A stretch of 64,000 nucleotides of DNA, taken from the NCBI GenBank assembly GCA_020747015.1, contig JAGTJM010000004.1, positions 1,116,001-1,180,000 of the forward strand. Direction: 5' to 3'. The stretch is from Pyrenochaeta sp. MPI-SDFR-AT-0127 (Eukaryota > Ascomycota > Dothideomycetes > Pleosporales > Cucurbitariaceae). Numbering within the stretch: the first letter of the stretch is position 1; every line of letters starts with the position of its first letter. Below the pieces are notes generated by a model. The model had not been told where the DNA came from and ran no database searches. It saw only the letters and a list, made by a program, of their open reading frames with translations. The translations under genes and the position numbers were made by a program. Of this stretch, positions 32,699-43,765 are shown in pieces.

Positions 32699-33645
32699 TG
32701 TGGATGTGGATGTGCGTGCAAGGAGGTGAGGAGTAGGAGAAGAAAGGGAGAGTGTTTGGGTATGGTGGAGCCTGGACTGCCCGCAATACTTGAACTTGTG
32801 ATTCGCGTCGCCGCGCATGAGCTCGTGGCTTGGGACATTCATGCGCCGCATATGACGACGCTGTGCCAAGAATGGTATAGCACCCGCAGCACGTGCTCTT
32901 CGTCGCCCCTACAATCCCAGCGTCCACCTATCAACGGTTGATTTGCGCCAACGGGCAGGATCAAAAATGCGCCACCAATGTGTTATATTGTGAACCGAGA
33001 AATAGCATGGCTGCCTGGGTGTCTGAAGGAAGTCAAATGGAATAAACCAAGCAGGTGTATGTATCCCTTGCATCGGCAAACAATTGATATTTTGAGCAGC
33101 TCCTTGATGATCCACCTATTCCTACATGGCTGCAATAGGAAAAAGGCTCTTTGAGTCTTCCTTGCGAAAATTGGTTACCTATTAGCAGCGATGTCGACGA
33201 AAGCATCAAGGCACGCATTAAGCAATGCATTCTGAGCATTTAACCAATATCAATACCAAGTGTGCCTCCAAATCGTTACTTCCCCTCTCACTCCACTGTC
33301 CCTTCTGGAAATACAAACATCAGGTAGGTACCCCACTCAAGCCATAGAAATGAGCCTTGGTCTCTTTTCAAGAACTCAACGTCGTAGTTCATCAACATCT
33401 CCGCTACAACGACGTTCACCTCGAGGAGCGCAAAAGATCGAGCAAGGCACACAAACCAACCCTGCCCTCCAAATGCAGGAAAGCCATCACCAAGTGTGAT
33501 TGTAGATTTGACCTTGACACCGTCCTTCTGTTAATCTCACAAAACGGAATGGATTATAGCGATGGGCCCCTGGGTAGATTTTGTGGTATTTTATCACTAA
33601 GCTGAACCACAACACTACTCCCTAGCTGGCTAACTGTTTTTCCTT
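32699..33645. other. Intergenic, nothing convincing
   Basis: About 0.95 kb holding the promoter of the CUE gene. Small frames on both strands (up to 113 codons over the first 240 bases) overlap the promoter and show no domain. Confidence 0.5.
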
Positions 33646-35202
33646 CTATGTGGAAGCAAGCTTGAATCCACCAGGGGCCTCAGTCTGGAATAAACCATCT
33701 GCATCGTACTTCTTACTGACTTCGCGCAAAGTTTCGTGAAGCTCAGGGCCATAAGATGCAATTGGATTCTGGAAGTTATATGCGTAATTCATATACTTGT
33801 AAGGCACCGCGGTTCCTCGAGATGCGGCATCCTCGTCAATTCTTTCCAAGACGCTTTGGAACGTCTTGATAACAAGGTCATCATCGTCTTTATTCTTCCA
33901 CCAATTCAGCAATAAGATAGACATGAGAGGCCCGTTCGCAGCGTCCAAGCCAAGACTGTTATCGCATTTTTCTAGCAGCGAGACTGGGTAGGCTTGAAGC
34001 GTGAAGGCGCATGTAATGCCTTCGAGCGGTTTAAGAGGCTGAAAAGCAGCCGTGAAGATCTCAGAAGCGGCGAGGAGGGTAGATACATCAGCCTTGACTG
34101 TTGTATTCATGTACGCACATCTGAACATAGGTTAGAATGTATAGCAGTTACTCATCCTAGCCCATGAGTGCTGACCTGATTCCATCTGAAGACTGTTGAG
34201 CCTGCTCGTTGGCAGCATCCTTGAGAGTCAACATGCGCATCGAATTCAATGCGACTATCTGGGGCTGGACGGTGACGAACGGTTCTAGTACCAGGGGTTT
34301 CTCAACTTCGCGGGTGTAGTAGAGCTGATTCATGCAGAAGTGACCACCTAGATCTGCAAATGTAGTACTATATCCCTGACTAACCATGATGTGCGTTTCA
34401 CGGCTAGGATTCGGCTTGTTCAACTCGTCGCAATATGCCTGGACCTGGCTGGGAAAGCTAGGAGGGAAGTAGAAGACAGCACCACCCCAGAACGGCCCTT
34501 GCTCAAAAGTCTTGAGGTCAAAACGGGTAACGATGCCAAAATTGTTGCCTCCTCCGCGAAGGGCTCTCCATAGGTCTGGGTTCTCGTTGGCATTTGCGTT
34601 GACTATGTTGCCGGAGGACAGTACAACCTCATAATTTACCACGTTATCACAGATAAAGCCCTCTCGCGAGGAAAAGAACGATAGACCACCTAGAGAGCAA
34701 TTATGTGTTATCAAGGTGTTGATTAACATAAACGGAGAACTCAAATTTACCTGCTAAGGCAAGCCCCCCAATGCCTCCAAGAGCAAGAGCGGCTTCCAGT
34801 CACTCCCAGGCCTTGTTCAGACAACTTCTCATAGACAGGGCCCCAGCGTTCGCCTGCGCCTATGGAGACGATGCTGTCTCTTAACTCAATACCAGAGAGG
34901 AAACGCAGATCGAGGGTGATTCCGTTCCTCGTGATGTTTGAACAGCCAGGGACAGGCTGTTGGCCAGCCCCACGAACAGCGAACTGAATAACGCCATTGA
35001 GCGCAAACGGTCTGATTGTCTGCACGAACTTTACCACCTGGTCTTTGTTCTGTGGTAGAACAATGGCGGCCGGTTCAATATCACTCTGCAACAAGGAGAG
35101 ATAGGACAGGTTCAGCTTTTAATATTCGTCAGTGCCGTGAATAGCAATGTGATCACTAGATAGAGCATTTTTAAGCGCTTCGATGGCCCTAGAGACGTTC
35201 AT
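33646..35202 (-). pseudogene. Broken berberine-type FAD oxidase, paralogue of the 11-kb gene
   Basis: The frame starts at an ATG (35202) and reads with family-like residues across an in-frame TAA at 35121-35119 into SLLQSDIEPAAI. It continues to LGVTGSR, where a one-base frame change near 34775-34790 (beside a GCTCTT direct repeat) is needed to enter GGIGGLALAG. From there intron 34750-34690 (61 bases), exon 34689-34176, intron 34175-34121 (55 bases) and exon 34120-33646 are all in order, ending GGFKLAST. The flavin-attachment His of the RGGGH motif is also gone: it reads RGAGQQP. Two independent frame-breaking lesions plus loss of the key residue argue for a pseudogene rather than a single sequencing error. 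There is no obvious signal peptide in the visible N-terminus. Confidence 0.8.
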
Positions 35203-35424
35203 AGTGGACAATTATGAGAAGCAGAGTTGAGGACAGCGCAGGTGAATGGCGGGGTTCTCTCTCTCCCTAAGCAGAATGAGCAAGGGAGGAAAGATTTGGG
35301 CTACCCAGTGTCGTTAGATGAGTGGTAGCAGTGTGACAATTGAGCGGCGTAGGAAGGCAACAAGAGAACAGGCAGCACTGTTGGACTGAGATCGCCAAGA
35401 TGCTGACTTTACCAATGTTTAGCG

Positions 35425-35603
35425 CTATTTTCAAGCTAAATCTACTATTGGCATACACCTGGCTAGGTTAGTCGATTTTGGCACATTACATCAGCAAATT
35501 TTTACTCGGCTCAACTTCGGCTCAACTCCGCACAGCCCGAATCGTGCTTGCCGTGATCAAAATCATGGTGCCAGTCCTGATTCTGGTCCCCGAACTCCTT
35601 TGG
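35425..35603. repeat. Dispersed degenerate repeat, copy A (left part)
   Basis: Shares a string of near-identical blocks with copy C at about 46345-46550: ggcatacacc, ggctaggttag, acatcagcaaa, ttactcggctcaa, then cctgattctgg. The last block, at 35575-35601, is also shared with copy B at 43073-43099. It lies 0.3 kb upstream of the giant NACHT gene. It has no coding capacity. Confidence 0.7.
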
Positions 35604-35621
35604 TACATTTTGTCAATTTGC

Positions 35622-35909
35622 CTAGTCAATAGTGGAATACTTTTTTAGTGGTAGAATGGTTGGGGGAAGGGGTTTAGGGCTCTGTTTCATGGTTTTTGCA
35701 TGTTCGAGGGCTGTGATTATTTGGTGCATTGTCATTGGAACAATCTTGGTGCTCCCCAAAAGTGTGGTTGCACGGGATTGCTCTTGTGTGGCTTGCAGTG
35801 CAGCTGAACGCGCTCGTTCCTCCAGCAGGACCCTGAGCTGAACATCTTGTTTCAAGGCAGGATTCAACGCATCAAAGCTGTTTGATGTTGCATATATGTC
35901 ATTTCCCAT
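35622..35909 (-). CDS. Small ORF divergent from the giant NACHT gene, doubtful
   Basis: An ATG-started 95-codon frame whose start codon is only 13 bases from the start of the NACHT gene on the other strand. The product is mostly helical and polar (LLEERARSAALQATQEQSRA) without a known domain. The spacing leaves no room for two promoters, so it is more likely chance within the NACHT upstream region. Confidence 0.2.
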   Translation of the reverse strand: MGNDIYATSNSFDALNPALKQDVQLRVLLEERARSAALQATQEQSRATTLLGSTKIVPMTMHQIITALEHAKTMKQSPKPLPPTILPLKKYSTID

Positions 35910-35922
35910 CTAGTTCTCGGCC

Positions 35923-38900
35923 ATGGCGACAGCATCCGTATCGGCGGCTGCCTCACAGGCGTTCAACGCGGCCATCGACGCGGCCGTCGCGCGTTTACGC
36001 AAGGAGCATGGAGATAACGTCGATCGCATCATCGCAGATCCTGCTAGTCTTGATGACATGCTGGATGTTGCGAAGTGCGAGCTTCGAAAAGAAACACGCC
36101 ATGGGTCGAAGCGTGCTAAAGCAATCAATGCAGTAGTCTCATTTGCGAAGCTTGTCGATTCCTATGGCAAGGCTCTGGATGTATATGTGAACAAGAGTCC
36201 AGAAGTCGCCAGCCTGGTGTGGGGAAGCTGTCGAGTTGTGCTAAAAGTAAATTGGCTATTCATACCTTAAATACCAGCGAGTTCTAATAGGTCTCCAGAT
36301 CACGCTAAGCTACGCAGAGGTTCTTGAGAAGCTTGCCACGACTTTGCAAAAGATTGAAGAGAACATTTCCAGATTCCAACGGTACAAGGTGCTCTTAGCC
36401 AGCTCGGTTCAGATGCAAAAAGCGCTGGGCCTCGTTTATGGAGACATATTTGAATTCACACTTGAATGTGCTCTATACCTCAAGAAGTCGGCAATTCGTA
36501 AGTCATGAAGGGCTCAAGTCTGCAGTCGGTTCTCATCATTTATGTAGGCAACTTTCTGGCAGCGATTGTGAAGAACTGGGACACTAGATTCGATACTGTT
36601 GTGAGCAGCGTCAGGCAGCACATGGAGCTTGTGGACAATGAGGCCTGGGTAGCCTTTCTCGAGAGAGCTTTACCTACACTTCCTGGTAAGCGTCGAGATT
36701 CAATGCACTGATTGTTGCTAAAGGTCAAAGACGGGAGAAATATTCGTTCTGAACTCGAAGGAATCCGCAACTGGCTCCTCCCGCCGAACCGCGAAGCAAG
36801 TTATCTCGACTTCGACTCTGCAAAGTTCTCTTCCCCTCGGGTCTCTGGGACATGCGAGTGGTTCCAGAGCGAATGGGATTCTATTTGTAGCAGCAACCAA
36901 AATGCGTCTCTTCTTCTTATCACTGGCGATCCCGGCGTAGGCAAGAGTATTCTCTCTGCATGGATTATGGAACAAGCAACGAAGAGGTCTGTCGCATGCA
37001 ATGGCATTGTGCTCAAATTTCATATACGTAGGTGACACATCCTTTTCATTTCGCTCGCTGACAAAGCGAAGATGAAGCCTTTGCTGCCAATCACTCCATC
37101 TTTGATCTTCGCCGCGCATTTGCACTCCAGCTTCTCCAATCAAGGACAGGCGATTCTACCGTTTTCGATGGCTTTTTGGGCATTCAGAAGAAGAGCGCAC
37201 TGAGTCATGCTACGGAAGCTTTTAGCGATGAGATTTGGACGACCGCGTGTAACATCATCGACGGTGTGGACGACGTCGTCTTTGTCATCGATGGCCTAGA
37301 TGAGTTGACCTGCCCGCATCACGAAGCTCCCAAACTCCTTCAGCATCTGGAAATGGTCGCTATGATTAGGGAGAGCAAGAACCTCAAATTCAAATGCCTC
37401 GTCACCAGCAGGTCCCCACAATACGCACTCTCGCCTCAATGGAAAATTCGACCATTCCGCCCCCAGGATACCTCTCGCGATATAGAAGCTTTTGTTGAAG
37501 AAGAACTTCAACAAAGCAAAGAGATTACTCGCGCGGAATCAGACCAACGGAAGCAAGTAGTGTCACAAATTGTCGCTGCTGCGAATGGAATGTTCTTGTG
37601 GACAGAATTCATTCTCAGGGACATTCTCAAGCAAAGAACTATTGATCGAATTTTTGAAACCATCCAGAAATTTCCCACCGGACTGTCCAAAACATACGAA
37701 TCGCTTCTGAATCGTGTCGATTTACATGACGAGGATGTAAGGCGTCTCTTTGAGTGGACGCTTTGCTCGACACGTCCACTTTCGTTGCTGGAGCTCGGTG
37801 AGGTATTATCAACGGAGTTGGGTGAGGACGAACTAATCACTCGAGCCGCAACAGTCGAAGAAGACATAAAACAAAAATGCGGTCCTCTCATATCAATACG
37901 CGACGGGTTCGCTTCAATCACACATCTCTCGGCAGCACAATTCCTTCTTTCCGAGTCAATTACCGCACAAACGGGAATTTTTGAAACTCTGTGTCATCGA
38001 GAGGTCGCTCTTCGGTCATTGGCATACCTCTCAATGCCTATCGAGACGCTACCATTGGTCGAACAGCTGTTCATTCATGCCGATGACGAGATTCGGCAAA
38101 AATGGTCAGCCATTCAGACAAATCATCGCTTAGTTGGATATGCGAGCAACAACTGGATAAATCACCTCCAGAAATCCGACCTGATCAAAGCTGACCTTCC
38201 ACTCGATGAGCTGGAATTAGATGGAATTAGCGAAGTGATGGACATACTCTCCCCATATTCCCAACAACTAGCCTGGATGGAAAACATTGACCTCTCGAAA
38301 GCAGTCAACCTAGAAAAAGCACTGGATGAGCAAAAGCTTGCCCTGCGCATTCGCGAACTCATTCTGGGACCAGTCCATCTGGATGTTATCCAAAATGTCT
38401 TAAATCTTGCTCGGTTACACGAGTCTCTCAATCAGCATGCCAAAGCGGCCTTGTTATACTGTAGAGCTTGGGGGTTCTGCAAGGACAATTTCGATGAGCG
38501 TCAGAAAATTGCCTTTGCTTGTGCAGACAAGCTCGTCACAAGCATGGAGATGTCCGGGAGCAGCCTGGAAACAGCCGAAATCACCTCCTGGATCTGGCGA
38601 TCTCGGTCAGATACCCTTGGACCAACGACCGATGAAGCTCTAGCAGCCGGCTTCAAGCTTTCATGGACCTACCTTCGACACCAACAGTTTGATTCTGCCT
38701 TAGACCTTGACCGGAAACTTTTCGACATTACCGCCAATGGACTCGGTCGGCTGCACAACCAGACGCTACAGGCTACCGAAACCTTGATCAAAACGTTGCA
38801 GCTATGCGGAAAAACAGATGAGATTCTGCCTATTCACAGACAAGCGTGGGATGCCGTAAGAGCCACGGTCAACGTTGATGAGAGTTTGAAGATCAGATCA

Positions 38901-41900
38901 ATGTTGGATATTGTGCATGCACTCGAGCAGTCCGGCCAGCGAGAAGAAGCAGAGCAGCTCCTGCAACAACTTGTGGGCGAGCGCCCGTCTGATACTCCTT
39001 GTGAAACAGATTTTCAACTCGAGGCTGCCCTCGAATTGGCAAAATTAGTTCAGCGAGACGGTCGACAGAAGGACAGCTCTGCATTGCTCAAAGCCGAGTG
39101 GCGCAAGTTCGATCTGATGCACTTAAAACACAGAAATCAAGCTGGTACAGTCGAGCTGAAATACCCAAAGGCTTATATCGTCGAGCTCTCGAACATGGGC
39201 GAATTCCGGACAGCCATCAGTATCTCTTTAGCTCTCCGTGATTATTTGGCAGGGGTTGAAGGACTTGATTCACCTAGCACGATTGTTGCAGCCTTGGGGC
39301 TCTCGGAAGTCTACACGCGATCAGGTAACCGGAGGAAAGCGGAGGGTGTGCTTAGGAAGTGTTTCGATGGTTGTCTCACCCTCAGCAAGCCTGAGCTTAG
39401 CTCTGCAATTACAGCTGGCGAGAACATTGCTCTAAAATATCAGGAAAACGATGCCTGGGGTTCGGCAAGTTTCATCTGGAGAAAGCTTTTGGAATTGCTC
39501 TGGCCAACCTTCTCCACAGACGGTAATCCTGCCTTACCCAGTCCAAATCGGCAGAATGCCATTGATATCGCACGCCGATACGCTCTTACCCTTTCAAAAT
39601 CTAAATCATCGCCAACGGCGGCTGTAATCATGTACAGAAAACTTTATTTCGCATGCCAGACATCCCTGGGATTTGACAATGACAAGACACTGCAAATATT
39701 GCAAGAATTTTGTGGATGTCTGCGGTACACAAACGACTTTTCACAAGCCGAGGTTCTCTACGAGACGTACTACCGAACTTGCCAGGAGAAATATGGCGAG
39801 CGGGATCCTCGCACCCTTGAAGCCGGAAAAGATTTCGGGGGCATTCTACGATCAACCGGTGCATCAAGCATTGATCCGGCTGGGTTGTCAAAGGCAGAAA
39901 CCCTTTACAAAAGCCTGATTAAATTGGCCCAAGCACGGTGGGGAGAAGGCCATGAAGAGACTACGCAACTTTCCATTGCTCTGGCCGACGTCTTGAAACT
40001 TCAAGAAAAGAACGCACTGGGCACGAGGAAATTGCAGCGAGCATGGGAGAGCATCGCCAATCAGAAGGATTCTGATTCCAAGAGCGCCAAAGGGTCTGGG
40101 GTCACGGTCGGGTCTATTCAAGAGCTTTATCGACAACTAGACAAGATATACAAGAGTCAAAATAACAACGGCATGCTCAAGAAACAACAAGAGCAGTTTG
40201 CCGCTGTCTTTGAGCGTATGCAAGCAGAAGATCCAGCCTTAGCGCCAAAAATTGCTCAGTCGCTAGTCGAAGAAGGGCTACTCCAGAACGCCGTCGATGT
40301 TTACAGCGAAATCATCCTCAAAGATGGTGCGAAGACAGCTCGTTTGGGCACATTGACGACGTTATCTTACCTCTTCAAACAACCTTGCGACCCCAGACTC
40401 ATCCTCGACACGAAGCTGTTCCCAATAGTGAAACAACAAGCTCTCGAAAGCGAATCCATTGCTGAGCCCTCTCGATCAACACTCTTTCTCCTACTCAGGG
40501 CCTTCAACACCAAAGAGTCATTTACAATTGCCTTCGATATGATCCATAAAGCGCTCAAGAGAGCCGGCTGCACACACCTGCAATTCCCTGATCTGGCTAG
40601 CACGGAGTGCCGACCCCTCCCTCGAGCAGCACAAACACGGTTGTTGAGGATCTACTTGGAAAGAAATGATAAAGAGTCTTTAACCAAGGCTTTCAATATC
40701 CTCCAGGAGGAGCGGTCGATCATCGAGCTAAAGAGATATTCGGCAGCCGAAGAGGGAAAAATAAGGCGTGACGTTGCGGAGAGCGATGCTCTGAATGCTC
40801 TCTTGGAGTATTGGTTTGAGCTTGGTACAGATGAAGCCTTGGCCTTGATTTCTGGTGTATTAGAAGACGAAACCAACCGGGATAGAGGAGCGAACATCTT
40901 TCCACAACAAGCCCTAGTCTCCAGATTCGCCGAGCAGACCATCTCAAGAAGACGACTCGACAAGCTTTCAGTCGTTGCGAAAGCCATGCTCCAGCGACAC
41001 AAGTCTCCATTCTCCACTACGTGTATTAGGCTCACAGTGATTCCCCTAATTGAGGCATATCTCGATTCTGAGGACTGGGATCATCTTGATGACATCTGGG
41101 AAAAACTAAAGAATCGCCCAGACTCTGACATTTGCATCGCTGTCACTGAGCGCCTGGCAAAATCGCATGCATCAAATGATAGAAGAGAAAAACTGCTCTC
41201 AACACTGGTCGCATTTGATAGAGCCTATCGAGATGCAGAGCAAGGATGGCCGTCCAATAGCAAAAGACAGATCACGCTGAAGCAAATCTGCGCAACCCCC
41301 GGTGTCGATGCAGCAGATGAACTTATGGTGATACAAGCCATCGAAGTCCTGGACGGTTATCACAGGACTGTGGGTTACAAAACATTTGTTTTGTTCATCT
41401 TGTGGCACTACGTCGAACATGATCTGCTGAACAAGATTCCCCATTGGGACCCGAGCTGGGAGAGATTTGATACTCCTGTCATCATCAAACCGATAATGGA
41501 AAAGCTGGTGCAATGGGTCAAGACCAACCCGCAAGTATGCCATGAAATCGTAGCTGCTGGAGGCACTGATTCTCTATTCACGCATTCCCTATCGATCGCT
41601 CGATGGGAATTGGATCCTAAGCGATCAGAGACCGGACCAACCCAATCAGACTCTATCACCACACCATTTGATATCCTGTACAGTATCCAAGTATTGGCCA
41701 TGAGACTAGACAAACCCTACTCGATCAAAGTGGTCTCGTTGGCATTCACCACTGCTAATCTACTCGAACATATCGCCGAAGACGAACCCGTGCGGGCTCA
41801 ATTTCAGTTAGGAGCAAATGCAGTCAGAGAGAAGTACGTTCAACAATTTCTAAATCAGCAACCAAAGCATCCCTTTGCGGATACTCTCATGATTAAGAGC

Positions 41901-42860
41901 ATCTTGAGGCAACGCCATCACACTCCAGTTGTGCTTCGAAGGCTTCACCAGGCGGCCTTGTTACCGGATGCCCTGCACAGCAAAACCCTCCTCGAAACTG
42001 GGCAGAACATAGCGCGGCACATTGAGGAACACGGCAGCTCTTCAGAGATTCAACAGCTTGCTGTGGAGCTTATGGAGCACGTCTTCCAGCGGTGCCGTGA
42101 ACGGCTGCCTTTGGATACTCCTCTCACATATGACGTTCTCAAGGACTTAATCAGATTGTGGAGGGCCCAACAAAGCGCTGAGTTATTCACAATTAGGAAG
42201 CTCTATCAATCGATATGGGAAGGGGTGCCATCAGCATGGACTACACAGGCGCTCTCCTGCATTGGACTCCTCGTCTCGCTTGACGCTTTTGAAAGCGGAC
42301 GCCAGCAAGACGCACTGGGGATTGCCCTGAGAATATGTTCTCACGATGAACTGACTTACGGCTGGAAACTGCAGACATTTGATAGCTGGAATGTGGTATC
42401 GTACTACTACTCGGCAAGTAACGAGCACGAACAGGCGTATAAGATTCATTCTCGGATACTGCCAATGGCCAAGAAGCACTCTTACAGCCCCGCCTTAGAT
42501 CGGAGAGTGCATCAGCAAACGAATCTGTTAGGGAGGGCTTTGCAGCGCATGGGACGTTGGCTAGAGGCACAAAAGGTGTATCAGGACCTCTGGTTGTTGT
42601 GTAGCAGAGAACCTGAAGACTGGATGTACAGAAAGCTCGGTAATATCTCGAGCTGGGGCGAACATGAAACTGCAATAAAGGCTCTGGAAATAGAGATGGA
42701 GGCAGCAGGGCCTCTGCCCCAATTCGTCAGAGATGTGGGGAGATCAGATGCAAGGTCTGATTTTCATCAAGATGTTTGTGCTGGTGGGTTGCGTGGGTAT
42801 CTTGCAGGCCCCGTGAATGAGAAGGCAGCATTTTGGGAGTTCAGTTGGCAGCTAGATTGA
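35923..42860 (+). CDS. Giant NACHT STAND receptor with N-terminal helical domain and TPR-like C-terminus, five exons
   Basis: Exons 35923-36246, 36299-36497, 36548-36685, 36731-37027 and 37072-42860 (introns 52, 50, 45, 44 bases) close exactly to 2248 residues. Residues 1-220 are helical (start MATASVSAAASQAF; EVASLVWGSCRVVLK) and resemble the DUF7708-type domain placed before NACHT in fungal STAND proteins. Walker A GDPGVGKS lies at about 286-293, Walker B DVVFVIDGLDEL at about 385-396, followed by a CLVTSRSP sensor. Residues 450-2248 come from one 5.8-kb exon and are all helical; the parts near residues 750-1000 (RTLEAGKDFGGIL, EAETLYKSL-like units) look like TPRs. No internal stop or frame change in nearly 6 kb. 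Family role: signal-sensing ATPase of the allorecognition/immunity type; the ligand is unknown. Confidence 0.88.
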
Positions 42861-43765
42861 CGCAAACACGATTTCAAATTCAATGTTATCGATTTTCCAT
42901 TGATGTTTGAATAAAGCTGTGGAACTTCTATATCTTTAGAATGAGGCTGAGCATTTGCTTGTGATATCTCGACATCTTGCAACATAAAGACTCTGATGCT
43001 CTTGTTACACTTATGATTAAAATCGTAGTGCTTCAGGCTACTTATTACCACAATCGAGCCTTTGTTTCCTTGTCCTGATTTTGGTCCACCGACTCCTTTC
43101 CCTTTTCGATCCTAACATTAGCAACTTTAAACGGATGTACACGATGACTCTGTTTAGAGACTCGCAGGTCTGCCTTTAAGACCTTCCAATTCCAAGGCCT
43201 AGGATCACGAGTGCTTAATGCTCATGTATGGTGCTTTGCATGAGCGTGTGGCTTTGCTACGATACAAGCGAGCACTAAGGAGTACCTGTGAACAGACTCG
43301 TGCGCTGCTGGTCTAATAAGGGCCTTTAATCTGGATCGCTAGGGAAGTTGAGGTTCTCTGAGGAGCTACCCTCTCCTAGCGGCCTGGTCCCTAGAACTGC
43401 CCTCTCCTGGGAGCTTTCTTCTCCTGGGCGACCTTCTCCTCGGAAATCTTCTCTCCTTAGAGAGGTTCTTCGAGCCCAGTTAGTGGTAGACGTATTGTCT
43501 GCCTTCTTTAGTATTCTAGTTTATGTTCCTTATATATTTAACCGCTTAAGGTACCAGAATTTTCTTTCAGCTGGTTAATTAGTCGCGACATACAGCAGCC
43601 CGGCTCTAAAAGCTCGTCTTATTGAATATCCAATCAATTGCGTACACGTGCGCACACCTTAGTCAGGAATTAACTTCCTGCATATCTCTTCGGACTTTCG
43701 TGTAAAAAAAACTGTGACATTCTTTCTATACACAATTTATCGCATATTAGGATTCTGAATTCACC
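42861..43765. other. Intergenic with repeat copy B and a CTCTCCT-rich stretch
   Basis: About 0.9 kb between the NACHT and HET genes. It holds repeat copy B and, at about 43355-43470, five imperfect copies of a CTCTCCTxGG-like block separated by 15-25 bases. The rest shows nothing. Confidence 0.55.
43060..43165. repeat. Dispersed degenerate repeat, copy B (right part)
   Basis: The block at 43073-43099 matches the end of copy A. What follows (tcctaacattagcaacttta, then a block ending near tttagaga) matches the right half of copy C at about 46575-46640. Copy B thus begins about where copy A stops, with some 27 bases shared by both. Confidence 0.6.

Noticed and set aside
35119..35173. A possible intron removing the stop in the FAD oxidase pseudogene (GTGATC donor, TTGCAG acceptor)
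   Set aside because: It would remove residues conserved in the family and its length (71) shifts the frame into a new stop.
42241..42675. A 144-codon minus-strand frame at the 3' end of the NACHT gene
   Set aside because: It is antisense to an uninterrupted receptor exon and has no family resemblance.
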